From: an uncultured Prevotellaceae bacterium
GTDB taxonomy: Bacteria > Bacteroidota > Bacteroidia > Bacteroidales > Bacteroidaceae
DNA: 64,000 nt
Direction: 5' to 3'
Assembly: GCA_900317305.1 (NCBI GenBank)
Contig: ONGG01000002.1
Coordinates: forward strand, 62,001 to 126,000
Numbering within the stretch: position 1 is the stretch's first letter; each line of letters starts with the position of its first letter. Made by a program: the position numbers and the translations under genes. A model generated the notes under the pieces. The model was not told the origin of the DNA. It worked only from the letters and a program-made list of their open reading frames with translations, and made no database searches. Below, one piece after another: positions 1 to 7,239 of this stretch.

Positions 1-26
1 CAGACCGTCCTTGAAATGACAAATTT

Positions 27-61
27 AGCCCGGCAATAGCATTGCTTGCTTTTGCCGGGCT
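27..61 (-). terminator. Terminator-like hairpin after lipoprotein gene
   Basis: A 10-bp perfect stem (27-36 with 52-61) lies just past the stop of the leftward lipoprotein gene. The following minus-strand bases are only moderately T-rich, so termination strength is uncertain. Confidence 0.5.
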
Positions 62-98
62 GATATCATATAGGATAAACGTGGGTAAGCCCTTGTTC

Positions 99-566
99 TT
101 ATTTCAGAGTAATGTTCTCGATGATGGCTTGCACCTCAGGATCATCAATGGAACCATTGTAAATCGAGATGAGCATCAAACCCTTCTCTGTGAGTTTGGT
201 ATAAAGATTGTTCGTTGGTTTCTCAGCCTCTTTGATTGCCACATTATAAGTGGTGTTGCCGAATTTGATGTCGCCCTTGTCTGTGTATCCTGCGTTCACA
301 TTGCCCGAATTGGCCTCTGCCGGCTCACTGTTCCTGTCGGGATAAGCATATATGGTCATGGTGCACCATGAGCCATCTTCCAGTTTCTTCATAATGCGGA
401 AGTTCTCATCCTTGTTGTTATTGTTCTGTTCCCATGTCTGTGGAACGATGATGGAGTAGTACTTGGTTTCCACGGTCTCACCCTCAAGTTTGGTAACACC
501 GCCGCCACAAGAAGCCAGCGTGAATACTGCGATAGCAGCAAATGCGAAATTAATCAGCTTTTTCAT
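99..566 (-). CDS. Small secreted lipoprotein, unknown function
   Basis: 155 residues. The N-terminus is a lipoprotein signal: a Lys-rich start, a hydrophobic segment, then a lipobox ending LASC (Cys20), followed by GGG, a pattern that in Bacteroidota is compatible with surface export. The rest looks like a small soluble beta-rich domain and I do not recognise the family. A -7 box (TAATTTTG, complement of 625-632) sits about 60 bp upstream. A perfect 19-bp direct repeat at 653-692 lies just beyond it, where an activator would bind. The divergent neighbour is an AraC-type regulator, so direct control by it is a reasonable inference. Confidence 0.85.
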   Translation of the reverse strand: MKKLINFAFAAIAVFTLASCGGGVTKLEGETVETKYYSIIVPQTWEQNNNNKDENFRIMKKLEDGSWCTMTIYAYPDRNSEPAEANSGNVNAGYTDKGDIKFGNTTYNVAIKEAEKPTNNLYTKLTEKGLMLISIYNGSIDDPEVQAIIENITLK

Positions 567-624
567 TTGAAATTTGTTAATTAAGTGGTTAAACGATATT
601 GTTATTTGGTCATGTTTGACGGTG

Positions 625-632
625 CAAAATTA
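625..632 (-). promoter_or_regulatory. Bacteroidota -7 box for lipoprotein gene
   Basis: On the minus strand this reads TAATTTTG, matching the TAnnTTTG -7 consensus of Bacteroidota. It predicts a start site near 618 and a leader of about 50 nt for the lipoprotein at 99-566. Confidence 0.6.
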
Positions 633-652
633 GGGCGCTAACCATCATTATG

Positions 653-692
653 ACTTATCATTTCGTGAAATAAACTTATCATTTCGTGAAAT
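653..692. promoter_or_regulatory. Perfect 19-bp direct repeat, probable AraC-type operator
   Basis: The 19-mer acttatcatttcgtgaaat occurs at 653-671 and again at 674-692, a period of exactly 21 bp (two helical turns). Each copy contains the palindrome ATTTCGTGAAAT. The pair starts 20 bp upstream of the leftward -7 box, overlapping the -33 position. AraC-family activators typically bind two direct half-sites about 21 bp apart, and such a regulator is encoded at 877-2559. Assignment of the binder is inference. Confidence 0.7.
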
Positions 693-860
693 CTGCAGAA
701 AAATCACATGAGAAACAGCCGTTTTCAAGATATTTCAAATATTTATGCACTTAAAATGCAAACGGAGGCGGTCGGTGAAGATGTATTGAAAAGGCATCTG
801 CTACAAAGGCCAATGTGCCAAAAATGGGTACACGCTTTTGGTAAATTCGTATATTTTTCT

Positions 861-868
861 TACTTTTG
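861..868 (+). promoter_or_regulatory. -7 box of the TPR/AraC regulator
   Basis: TACTTTTG matches TAnnTTTG, with a TTTTGG -33-like motif about 20 bp upstream (837-842). The chosen ATG at 877 lies only 8 nt beyond the box, so the mRNA would be leaderless or nearly so. Confidence 0.6.
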
Positions 869-876
869 CATTCATT

Positions 877-2559
877 ATGGACAAGAAGCTACGATTCCTA
901 CACCTATTCACATTCATATTTCTTTCTCTGACAGCAGGTGCTGCCAAGGGTGATTTCGAGCAATGCCTGCAACAGTTTGAGAAAAGTGGGAGAGTTCAGG
1001 ATGCCAACAGGCTTTTCTCTCTGTTGCATGATGAGGAAGTCACCGATTCGTTGTTGAGATTTGATGACACAACTCCAAACCAAACGTTGCAGGCTCAAGT
1101 GTGGTATTGGACGGCAGAATATCTGTATGCCCAACAGCAATATAAGCGTGCGGCAGAATATGGTGAGAAAGCCTTGCCGCTGTTGAAGGACAAGGCCGAG
1201 GAGTCGGATTGCCTCAACCTTTTGGCTGTCATCTTTATCCGCCTGACAGATTACAAATTGGCGGCCATTTATGCCAAGAAATGTTATGCCCTCGACGAGA
1301 AGAGTGGTGACCCCGACATGATGTCGTCGAGTCTCAATTCGTTGGCTGCCATCTATATGAGCGCCAACCAGCCGAAAGAGGCGGAAAAATACATTCTTAT
1401 GGGGTTGGAAGCAGCAGCAAAGGCCGATAATCCCTCGCGTCGTGCCGTATTGTTGGGAATGGCATCTGAAGTGTATCACGCTTTGGGCGATGACAAGAAG
1501 TCGCTTTCCTATGCAGAGCAATCTTATGACCTGGAAATGAAATTGGGCCATGAGGACAAGGCCATGCTTCGACTTTCGCAGAAAGCGTCGGCTTTGATCG
1601 GATTGCACGACTATAAGCAGGCCGAGGAGGTGCTGAAAAACGCCATTCCTGCTTTCCGCAAGATGGCCGACTACCACTCTCTTGCTATCGCCGACAACAA
1701 GATGGGCATGGCGCTGTTATGCCAGAAGAGAGAGCCGGAGGCCATTCCATACTATAGGGAGGCTGCGCATATTTTGCAGGAAATGGGTGATATGGCCAAT
1801 GAGATGCATTCGAGGCGGGGCCTTTACGAAAGTCTGTGGAACACTTATCCCGATAGTGCAAAGATCGAGCTCGACCGTTTCAACGATTTGAAGGACTCGC
1901 TTTACACCAATGCCTCGGCCGAGAGTTTGGCAAGATACAGTGCGGAGTTCGACAATGAATGGCTGCAAAAGGAAAACCTTGCAGAGCGCTCAGCTAAACG
2001 GCGCATTTTCCTGGCCGGACTTGGAATCGTTTGCGCTTTGCTCATTCTTGTCGCTATGGTATGGTGGGTGATGTCTCGGCGACACAAACGGCAACGAATC
2101 ATCAATGAGGAACTGACCGCCAATATCAACGAACTGAGGGAAAAATACAGGCAGCTGTCAGAAGAGTACGGCAAGTCTATGGCGGGTCTGCAAAACAAGG
2201 AGCAAGAAGAGAAACTTACCCCGGCCGACCAGGAGTTCCTCGACAAGTCGGTCAACATCATCAATATGATGATACACAAGGGACAGGTGGATGCGGAGAG
2301 TGTGGCACGTGAGATGGGGCTGAGCCTATACCAGTTCCGTCAGCGACTGACAAACATCACAGGTGAGAAACCGCAGGATTTCATCACCATGCTCCGCATG
2401 AAGCGTGCTCAGCATCTGCTTGACAATCACCCTGAACTCAACATCACGGAGATAGCGGTGCTCTGTGCCTATAACGATACGCCGAATTTCACACGTGCCT
2501 TCAAAAAGTATTTTGGAATGACGCCAAGCCAGTATCTCGCTCAGCAAAAGGATAAGTGA
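877..2559 (+). CDS. TPR-containing membrane regulator with AraC-type HTH
   Basis: 560 residues from ATG 877. Order: N-terminal signal or membrane segment (about 5-27), an alpha-helical tetratricopeptide region (about 40-345) with repeated A/L-rich helix pairs, one strong transmembrane helix (about 370-395, after Lys-Arg-Arg), a coiled-coil linker (about 400-445), then a C-terminal AraC/XylS helix-turn-helix pair (about 460-558) ending in the family's FKKYFGMTPSQY signature. The layout puts a sensor domain in the periplasm and the DNA-binding domain in the cytoplasm. A longer in-frame start at 838 would precede the -7 box, so 877 is preferred. It is divergent from the lipoprotein at 99-566, its likely target. 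Confidence 0.85.
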   Translation: MDKKLRFLHLFTFIFLSLTAGAAKGDFEQCLQQFEKSGRVQDANRLFSLLHDEEVTDSLLRFDDTTPNQTLQAQVWYWTAEYLYAQQQYKRAAEYGEKALPLLKDKAEESDCLNLLAVIFIRLTDYKLAAIYAKKCYALDEKSGDPDMMSSSLNSLAAIYMSANQPKEAEKYILMGLEAAAKADNPSRRAVLLGMASEVYHALGDDKKSLSYAEQSYDLEMKLGHEDKAMLRLSQKASALIGLHDYKQAEEVLKNAIPAFRKMADYHSLAIADNKMGMALLCQKREPEAIPYYREAAHILQEMGDMANEMHSRRGLYESLWNTYPDSAKIELDRFNDLKDSLYTNASAESLARYSAEFDNEWLQKENLAERSAKRRIFLAGLGIVCALLILVAMVWWVMSRRHKRQRIINEELTANINELREKYRQLSEEYGKSMAGLQNKEQEEKLTPADQEFLDKSVNIINMMIHKGQVDAESVAREMGLSLYQFRQRLTNITGEKPQDFITMLRMKRAQHLLDNHPELNITEIAVLCAYNDTPNFTRAFKKYFGMTPSQYLAQQKDK

Positions 2560-2579
2560 TTCAATTTGAATCAAAAAAA

Positions 2580-2738
2580 GTCGGGATAAGCGACATTTGG
2601 CTTAGAAACCTACGTGGCATAAAAACAAGAACCGCTGAGTAATCGGCGATTCTTGTTCTGTCGGGACGAGGTGGCCTTTGGCTCAGAACCCAACGTGCCA
2701 TCAAAAAAGAAGCAGGATAAAAGTCCTGCTTCTTTTCA
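2580..2738 (-). repeat. Two 80-bp units of degenerate tRNA-Pro 3' end plus hairpin
   Basis: Units start at 2580 and 2660, and the att core follows at 2739, giving a period of 80 then 79. Each begins with GTCGGGA and keeps an ACGTGC/ACGTGG-type stretch some 33 bp on, ending in a hairpin (2624-2657 and 2708-2733). On the minus strand each unit ends in TCCCGAC like the tRNA-Pro at 23938-24010, and GTTC..GAG T-loop-like bases are followed by a 10-nt insertion shared by both copies. The second hairpin has a 10-bp perfect stem followed by T6 on the minus strand, so it was probably the tRNA-Pro terminator before the element inserted. Confidence 0.65.
2708..2733 (-). terminator. Probable original tRNA-Pro terminator, displaced by insertion
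   Basis: A 10-bp perfect stem (2708-2717 with 2724-2733) is followed on the minus strand by six T. It lies immediately outside the left attachment core. If the element is removed in silence, it would follow directly the 3' end of tRNA-Pro. Confidence 0.65.
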
Positions 2739-2751
2739 GTCGGGATGAGGC
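2739..2751. repeat. attL core (13-bp direct repeat)
   Basis: gtcgggatgaggc is identical to 23937-23949, the 3' terminal bases of tRNA-Pro. Sequence flanking the two copies differs on both sides, as expected for recombination sites. Confidence 0.8.
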
Positions 2752-2881
2752 TTTTCTAACGGCTTTTTCGTACTTTTACCCGTCTTTTTCTAATATCACT
2801 TATTATCAATTGTTTACACTCTTTAATTTGATACAAAAGTACGAAAAAAAGGTAAACAAAACAAAGAAAAAGAAAGATTTA

Positions 2882-2901
2882 GCGGAACAATAGCGGAACA
2901 A
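2882..2901 (+). promoter_or_regulatory. Putative integrase arm-binding repeat, left end
   Basis: Two GCGGAACA units 11 bp apart lie between the att core and the integrase stop codon. An 18/20 match in the same orientation is found at 23871-23890 just inside the right end. Paired repeats inside both ends of an element are typical of tyrosine-integrase arm sites; binding is inferred. Confidence 0.6.
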
Positions 2902-2909
2902 GGAAAGTT

Positions 2910-4148
2910 CTACTTCTTCCAATGTTCCACCAGCAGTTTCGCGTGCTCTTCGGGAGTGACCTTGATATATTTCAGAAATGCCGCCTCTGTCTTGTGACCA
3001 GTGATGTGCATGATGGAAATGGAGGGGAATCCGCTTTTGTAAAGATTGGTCGCGAATGAGCGCCTGCCCGTATGGGAGGACACCAGCTGCCACTTCTCAT
3101 ATTGGGTGGTTATCTTTTTCCCTCCTCTTGTTATTGACTTCAAGACCTTTTCTCTGAGGCGTGCGGCCTTACACACCTCCTTGATGTGGTCGTTGAACTT
3201 CTGGTTGCTGATAGTAAGCGGGATACCCCCGTACCTGTCCCAAATCTCGCGGAAGACTGGATGGATGGGGATTGTCACCATGTTGTTTGTCTTCTGCTGC
3301 CTAATCACAATCATGCCGCCGTGGATATGCTCAGGCCTGAGCCTAATCACGTCGGAGAACCGCAGCCCCGTCCAGCATCCGATGAGGAAAAGGTCGCGGA
3401 TAAGCTCAAGGCGCGGATGCCTCGACAAGTTGCAGACCCTTATGCGCTCCAACTCTTCCTCGCTGAGAGCGACAGCCTCGGTGTCCTCGGTGACATGTCG
3501 GAACCCGTGCCACCTCATATTGTCGGTCAGCTCCCTCTCGACTGCCTCACGGAGCAGAGCCTTCAAGGATATGAGCTTGTGAGCTATCGTGTTTGTCGCC
3601 AAATTCAGACCCTGGAGGAATGCCACGAAGGATTGGAGGAGGGGCTTGTCGAAGTCCCCGAAGTCGAGCCTCCTGCCGATTTTCTTCTCAAACCGCTTGA
3701 TATATTCGTGTGTACGGGCATACTCTCGCTTTGTCTTGTAGGTCACAATCTGCCCTCCTCTGTGGCCGTTCTGCCGTGTGTCGCACTCGATAATGTACGC
3801 GTCGAAGAACTCATGGAACGTCACAGCCCTCGTCCCGCCCTTCCCGAAATGTCGGTCGAGCACGTCCTTCAAACGCTCCTTGGTGACGGGAACGCCCTGT
3901 CTTGCCGAGTCTGCGATGAAGGTCTCCGTCTTCGAGGATATGGCGACCAATGCGGCGTTGACATCATCCGCATAGGAGCAGTATTTAGAAGTCTTTACGC
4001 GCTGCCGGGCATCATCCCAGAACAAGGGAGCGACTTTCAGGGGAGTTCCGTACATTAGTTTCTCGTTCCTTCCAAAACGGGATGTCACGTAGATGGTGGT
4101 CAGCGTGTCGGGGTCTTTGCCGCGGAGGATGAATTTTATATTTGCCAT
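2910..4148 (-). CDS. int: Tyrosine recombinase (integrase) of the element
   Basis: 412 residues from ATG 4148; an upstream in-frame ATG (4184) would add 12 unlike residues and is less likely. N-terminal arm-binding domain (about 1-95), a SAM-like core-binding domain (about 110-210), then the catalytic domain. The catalytic set is visible: Arg in TGLRFSDV, HxxR in SSHTGRRSF, the second His in ITGHKT, and nucleophile Tyr near residue 394 in FLKYIKV. It resembles the Bacteroides phage/conjugative-element integrase family. It lies 160 bp inside the left core and reads toward it, so it very likely inserted the element into tRNA-Pro. Confidence 0.93.
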   Translation of the reverse strand: MANIKFILRGKDPDTLTTIYVTSRFGRNEKLMYGTPLKVAPLFWDDARQRVKTSKYCSYADDVNAALVAISSKTETFIADSARQGVPVTKERLKDVLDRHFGKGGTRAVTFHEFFDAYIIECDTRQNGHRGGQIVTYKTKREYARTHEYIKRFEKKIGRRLDFGDFDKPLLQSFVAFLQGLNLATNTIAHKLISLKALLREAVERELTDNMRWHGFRHVTEDTEAVALSEEELERIRVCNLSRHPRLELIRDLFLIGCWTGLRFSDVIRLRPEHIHGGMIVIRQQKTNNMVTIPIHPVFREIWDRYGGIPLTISNQKFNDHIKEVCKAARLREKVLKSITRGGKKITTQYEKWQLVSSHTGRRSFATNLYKSGFPSISIMHITGHKTEAAFLKYIKVTPEEHAKLLVEHWKK

Positions 4149-4249
4149 AGTGAATTGGATTAGGAAAAAGCCGCTGGAGCACACGGGATGCCCACGGCGG
4201 CTTGGAATACACGTTTACGCCATTTGGTTAGAGAACCTTGCTATGGGGA

Positions 4250-4453
4250 TTACTCGGCTTGGAGAAGGTTGGTGTAGTCGATGAGGAGCAACTGCGCCGT
4301 GCCCGATACATTAACCACATCTTTGAGGATTTCACCAACGTTCTCCGGCGTGCAGTTGTTGAGGCACAAAAGGATATTGCTGGCGGCAGTTGCAAGTGTC
4401 GTAGCGGTTAACACAGCGTTTTCACGCTGATGGGAAAAAGATTTTGATTTCAT
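4250..4453 (-). CDS. Small hypothetical protein
   Basis: 67 residues from ATG 4453, chosen because the longer frame up to 4540 overlaps the next gene. Basic N-terminus, then an alanine/threonine-rich helix and an acidic C-terminal half. No recognised domain. It is in the leftward left-arm group, between integrase and 4495-4719. Confidence 0.5.
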   Translation of the reverse strand: MKSKSFSHQRENAVLTATTLATAASNILLCLNNCTPENVGEILKDVVNVSGTAQLLLIDYTNLLQAE

Positions 4454-4494
4454 TTTTTTACTGATTGTGGCGGGTCGGTTACACCCGCCGTTGC

Positions 4495-4719
4495 CTATGA
4501 TTTGATGTGTTGCAGGAGTTCTGTCTCGGTGGTGAAGCACTTGCGTTCGTCGTACCCGATGTCTGTGTAGGTACAGCCTTTGGGATAAATGGTCACTGAT
4601 GTCTTGCCTTCGTTAGTGGAAGTGAAGATTCTGCCGACCTCGAAACTCTTGACCTTGAGCGAGGAGGTGTCGATGGTGAAGACCATGTCGCCTTCGTTGA
4701 ACTTGGTGTTGATTGTCAT
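4495..4719 (-). CDS. Small hypothetical protein, possible SH3-like fold
   Basis: 74 residues. A run of alternating hydrophobic/polar residues (GDMVFTID, VKSFEVGRIF, KTSVTIYP) suggests a small all-beta domain with a short C-terminal helix. No family assignment. It is co-directional with the neighbouring small genes, with short gaps that suggest one leftward transcript from the promoter at 5347-5354. Confidence 0.6.
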   Translation of the reverse strand: MTINTKFNEGDMVFTIDTSSLKVKSFEVGRIFTSTNEGKTSVTIYPKGCTYTDIGYDERKCFTTETELLQHIKS

Positions 4720-4737
4720 GATGTAAGGATTTATGTG

Positions 4738-4896
4738 TTATTGTTTCTTGTCTTCTTCATAGACCGCCCATGCGAGGAGTGCGGCCATGGCTCCGTTGGC
4801 ATGATACCACCATACGCCGAGTGCGAGGCCGGTGATGATGCAGGCCAGCGTGAAGATGATGAGGAAGATGATTCCGATGATGTCTGTTGTGCTCAT
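4738..4896 (-). CDS. Small single-pass membrane protein
   Basis: 52 residues from ATG 4896 (another in-frame ATG at 4935 is possible). One long hydrophobic segment covers about residues 4-30, followed by Trp-Trp-Tyr and a short charged C-terminus ending EEDKKQ. Small membrane proteins in phage-like elements can act in exclusion or lysis, but nothing here identifies a function. Confidence 0.55.
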   Translation of the reverse strand: MSTTDIIGIIFLIIFTLACIITGLALGVWWYHANGAMAALLAWAVYEEDKKQ

Positions 4897-4973
4897 GTCC
4901 GATGATGTATGGTTTGATTGGATAAAGGCGCACATTCACGTTTTAATGGCTCGTGTGCGCTTCTTTCGTTGTG

Positions 4974-5306
4974 CTATGCCATGCGAAGTAAATTAGCGCG
5001 CTTAAAGCACCGCCAAGCGGCTTTCTCTGTGTCGTAGTACACTTGCAAAGTGTCGTTTCTCTTTCGGTGGTCGTTGTCGCTTGTGGGCGGTACCATGTCG
5101 CTTCTCAACGTGCCGTATGCCTCGCGTATTTCACCCGAAACTTTGATGAAATAGAACTTCACGATGCGGCTGGCCATTGCGGTGCGAACCTTATAATTGA
5201 GCCATGCGACTTTCATTGCGTCGGCCATGCTCATGCCGTTTCTCTTGACGAAAGACCATGCCTGAAGCATGATGTCTCTCAACTGGTTTCTAACTTGTGT
5301 GCTCAT
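4974..5306 (-). CDS. DUF2693-like (SH3 beta-barrel fold) protein
   Basis: 110 residues. The N-terminal 50 residues (AWSFVKRNGMSMADAMKVAWLN) match the pattern of the DUF2693/SH3-barrel small proteins common on Bacteroides mobile elements. They are followed by a basic segment and a short C-terminal domain (VYYDTEKAAWRCF). First gene of the leftward group; a -7 box lies about 40 bp upstream (complement of 5347-5354). Function unknown. Confidence 0.65.
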   Translation of the reverse strand: MSTQVRNQLRDIMLQAWSFVKRNGMSMADAMKVAWLNYKVRTAMASRIVKFYFIKVSGEIREAYGTLRSDMVPPTSDNDHRKRNDTLQVYYDTEKAAWRCFKRANLLRMA

Positions 5307-5346
5307 AAACGTGTGTATTAAAAGATGAAATAATAAAATTGTACTG

Positions 5347-5468
5347 CAAAGATAAAGAATATCTTTATTATTTCAAAATAATATTAAAGAAAAGTTTGTC
5401 TATTTAGATTATTTAACAAAGATATTCTTTAATATTGTCGTTTGTGCCAAAATATTCCTTTATCTTTG
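5347..5468. promoter_or_regulatory. Divergent promoters with inverted operators, first XRE unit
   Basis: A leftward -7 box TATCTTTG (complement of 5347-5354) serves 4974-5306, and a rightward -7 box TATCTTTG (5461-5468) serves the XRE gene at 5495. Between them lie AAAGAATATCTTT (5354-5366) and its exact reverse complement AAAGATATTCTTT (5418-5430), plus a related stretch at 5449-5460. This is the classic layout of a repressor controlling itself and a divergent gene. Confidence 0.65.
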
Positions 5469-5494
5469 TGCTCACAATAACAAAAAGGAATTTT

Positions 5495-5791
5495 ATGGTA
5501 ACACGACTGAAAGAAATTATGGGCGAGAAAGGAATGACCTCCGTCGCACTGGCCAAAGCGATGGGAGTGACCACCGTCACCGTCAGCAGCATGATAACGG
5601 GGAAGACCCAGTCTCTTGACAATCTGGAGAAGGCGGCAAATATCCTCGGTGTCCCGCTGTGGCGGCTGTTCGAGGACGAGGAGGTCGTCAAGCACCAACT
5701 CGAATATGATGCCTACTACTCATCCCGCCTCGTCTGTCCCCACTGCGGCGCACAGCTGAGGATTGTGGAGGATGACACTACACCAAAATAG
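5495..5791 (+). CDS. XRE-family repressor with C-terminal zinc ribbon
   Basis: 98 residues from ATG 5495, 26 nt after a -7 box; the longer frame from 5435 would start inside the promoter. Residues 1-60 are a lambda-repressor-like HTH (AKAMGVTTVTVSSMITGK recognition region, then LEKAANILGVPLWRLF). The C-terminus has a CPHCG knuckle after an earlier small linker. It is a paralogue in architecture of the regulator at 8354-8614. It probably binds the inverted sites at 5354-5366 and 5418-5430. Confidence 0.85.
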   Translation: MVTRLKEIMGEKGMTSVALAKAMGVTTVTVSSMITGKTQSLDNLEKAANILGVPLWRLFEDEEVVKHQLEYDAYYSSRLVCPHCGAQLRIVEDDTTPK

Positions 5792-5827
5792 TTATTATTT
5801 GTTTATGCTAACCTAATATTTTAAATT

Positions 5828-6262
5828 ATGAAAAAACTATTGATTATAATGTCTTGTGTGCTTCTCATATCATGCACGCAATCGTCTCCTCTCGAAGGTG
5901 TTTGGGAATCCCAAGATGGTAGATTGCATGTATATACCATTGAAGGGAAAGTAGGATTCGAGTTGCAACATGATTACAGAAATGAGTATGGAGTGACTGA
6001 CATAGGAGGTCTTAAATACACAAGTGATTCAACAGCTGATTTGTTTTTTAGAGATGGCAGCGTATTAAAATTGACGTTTATTAAAGAAAGCAAGAATAAT
6101 ATGGAACGTTATCGTTTTTATACGCCAAGTGGAAATGAAGACGGTCTTATATGGGATAGGCTCAAGGGTCCTGATGCTTACAAAAACGACATGGAGGAAA
6201 AAGCTATATGGGCAGCAATATCAGTCATATTAGGCGAAGACAATATAAAAAACAATCTATAG
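5828..6262 (+). CDS. Element-borne lipoprotein, AT-rich, unknown function
   Basis: 144 residues. Signal peptide with lipobox LISC (Cys16), then a small beta-rich domain beginning LEGVWESQDGRLHVY, a pattern seen in lipocalin-like or META-like small lipoproteins, but I cannot assign the family. Codon use is clearly more AT-rich than neighbouring genes. It follows the XRE gene by 36 bp and ends at a terminator (6278-6304), so it may be expressed with the repressor in the integrated state. A surface role such as superinfection exclusion is speculation. Confidence 0.8.
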   Translation: MKKLLIIMSCVLLISCTQSSPLEGVWESQDGRLHVYTIEGKVGFELQHDYRNEYGVTDIGGLKYTSDSTADLFFRDGSVLKLTFIKESKNNMERYRFYTPSGNEDGLIWDRLKGPDAYKNDMEEKAIWAAISVILGEDNIKNNL

Positions 6263-6277
6263 AACATACATTTAATT

Positions 6278-6310
6278 CCGACGGAGTTTTTTTATCTTCG
6301 TCGGTTTTTT
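6278..6310 (+). terminator. Terminator of XRE-lipoprotein unit
   Basis: CCGACG at 6278-6283 pairs with CGTCGG at 6299-6304, followed by six T. It ends the unit 5495-6262. Confidence 0.65.
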
Positions 6311-6323
6311 CTATTTGCGCACT

Positions 6324-6482
6324 AAATACTTTGCCCTTAATCCTCAGAACAGACTATTTGGTTAGCAAATATTCCTTTCGTACTTTTTACGAGAACCAAA
6401 TACTTTACGCTTATCCTCCGCCTAATTGTATTTGATAACCAAACATCTTTTTAGTACCTTCGGAATTTTGTCGCATATCCTC
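6324..6482. repeat. Noncoding region with three related repeats
   Basis: aaatactttgcccttaatcctc (6324-6345) and aaatactttacgcttatcctc (6398-6418) are close direct repeats. A shorter relative ending in catatcctc is at 6467-6482. ACCAAA / TTTGGT motifs at 6356, 6395 and 6437 are interspersed in both orientations. No gene is convincing in this stretch. It may be a small RNA, a protein-binding array or a packaging site; I cannot decide. Confidence 0.45.
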
Positions 6483-6515
6483 ACCTGCCTTTCATTAAAG
6501 CATGGGCAAAAAAAG

Positions 6516-6543
6516 GACTGCCGCGCATCACTGCGGAGCAGCC
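6516..6543 (-). terminator. Terminator of leftward amidotransferase transcript
   Basis: On the minus strand a GC-rich stem (GCTGC-CCGC with GCGGCAG) is followed by CC and seven T (complement of 6508-6515). It lies 34 bp past the stop of 6577-7101. Confidence 0.7.
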
Positions 6544-6576
6544 CAAAGGGATTATATTTCACTTCTCAAATCGTTC

Positions 6577-7101
6577 TCAGCAGCCGAGCCACCACCGGAA
6601 GCGGAGGTTGGAGAACCACCAGCCGCACCACCGCTGATAGTCGCCGAACAACTTCACCCTGTCACCCTGGAGGAAGGCGAACTTGGAGTTGCCAATTACG
6701 CTCTTCACTGCATAGCGCAGGTCGTCGGAGCTGAGGCCGTGGGCACGAATCTCTGGCGCGAGGATTTCACGGAAAGCCGTCTCGCTGTCGGTCATGTCGC
6801 CAATCGGGTCGATGTTGAGGATGCCGTTGTGCATGAACCAGGTATCACTCTCATGGTCATGGAAGGGATGGCAGTTGGCTCTCTTTATGCTGCCGTGCGT
6901 GGCGAGCCGGAAATGCAGCAGGCAAGGTTGGGATATGTCGCGGTTTCTCAGGTGGCGCAGAAGCATCTCAATGCTCATGCCTTTATAGTGGTCGGTTGGT
7001 GTGACCATACCCATGCCGTGGGGGTTCGCCCTGTGCATGGCCTTTATAATCTCTCTCGGTGGCGTGGGTACGCCTTTCGGTATGTAAGCAATTACGCACA
7101 T
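6577..7101 (-). CDS. Class II (Ntn) glutamine amidotransferase-like protein
   Basis: 174 residues. Cys2 directly after Met would be the N-terminal nucleophile. The glutamine-site motif HFRLATHG (about 62-69), the MHNG oxyanion motif (about 92-95) and TDSE (about 108-111) follow in family order, so the glutaminase half-site appears intact. There is no synthase domain, so it would release ammonia from glutamine for a separate acceptor enzyme. The next upstream gene in the same direction (7240-8112) is an amidoligase, its likely partner. The C-terminus is rich in Trp/Phe. Stand-alone enzymes of this kind occur in phages beside amidoligases. Confidence 0.8.
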   Translation of the reverse strand: MCVIAYIPKGVPTPPREIIKAMHRANPHGMGMVTPTDHYKGMSIEMLLRHLRNRDISQPCLLHFRLATHGSIKRANCHPFHDHESDTWFMHNGILNIDPIGDMTDSETAFREILAPEIRAHGLSSDDLRYAVKSVIGNSKFAFLQGDRVKLFGDYQRWCGWWFSNLRFRWWLGC

Positions 7102-7239
7102 ATTAATGATGATTTAAGTTTGTGAAAAATGCCGTTTTTAAGCGTCGTGTCACTCTTTTGGGCGGCGGGTGGTATGGCTGACCGCTTGAAATGGTTGAAA
7201 CGATTGTAGGCGGTTTTTGGTGTGCCGTGTGCGCTCTCT

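Noticed and set aside
2580-2701. Functional tRNA genes in the two repeat units
   Set aside because: They keep only the 3' end and an inserted T-loop, with no acceptor pairing or anticodon arm.
6324-6482. A CRISPR array
   Set aside because: Only three imperfect repeats, spacing uneven (74 and 63 bp), and no cas gene in the window.
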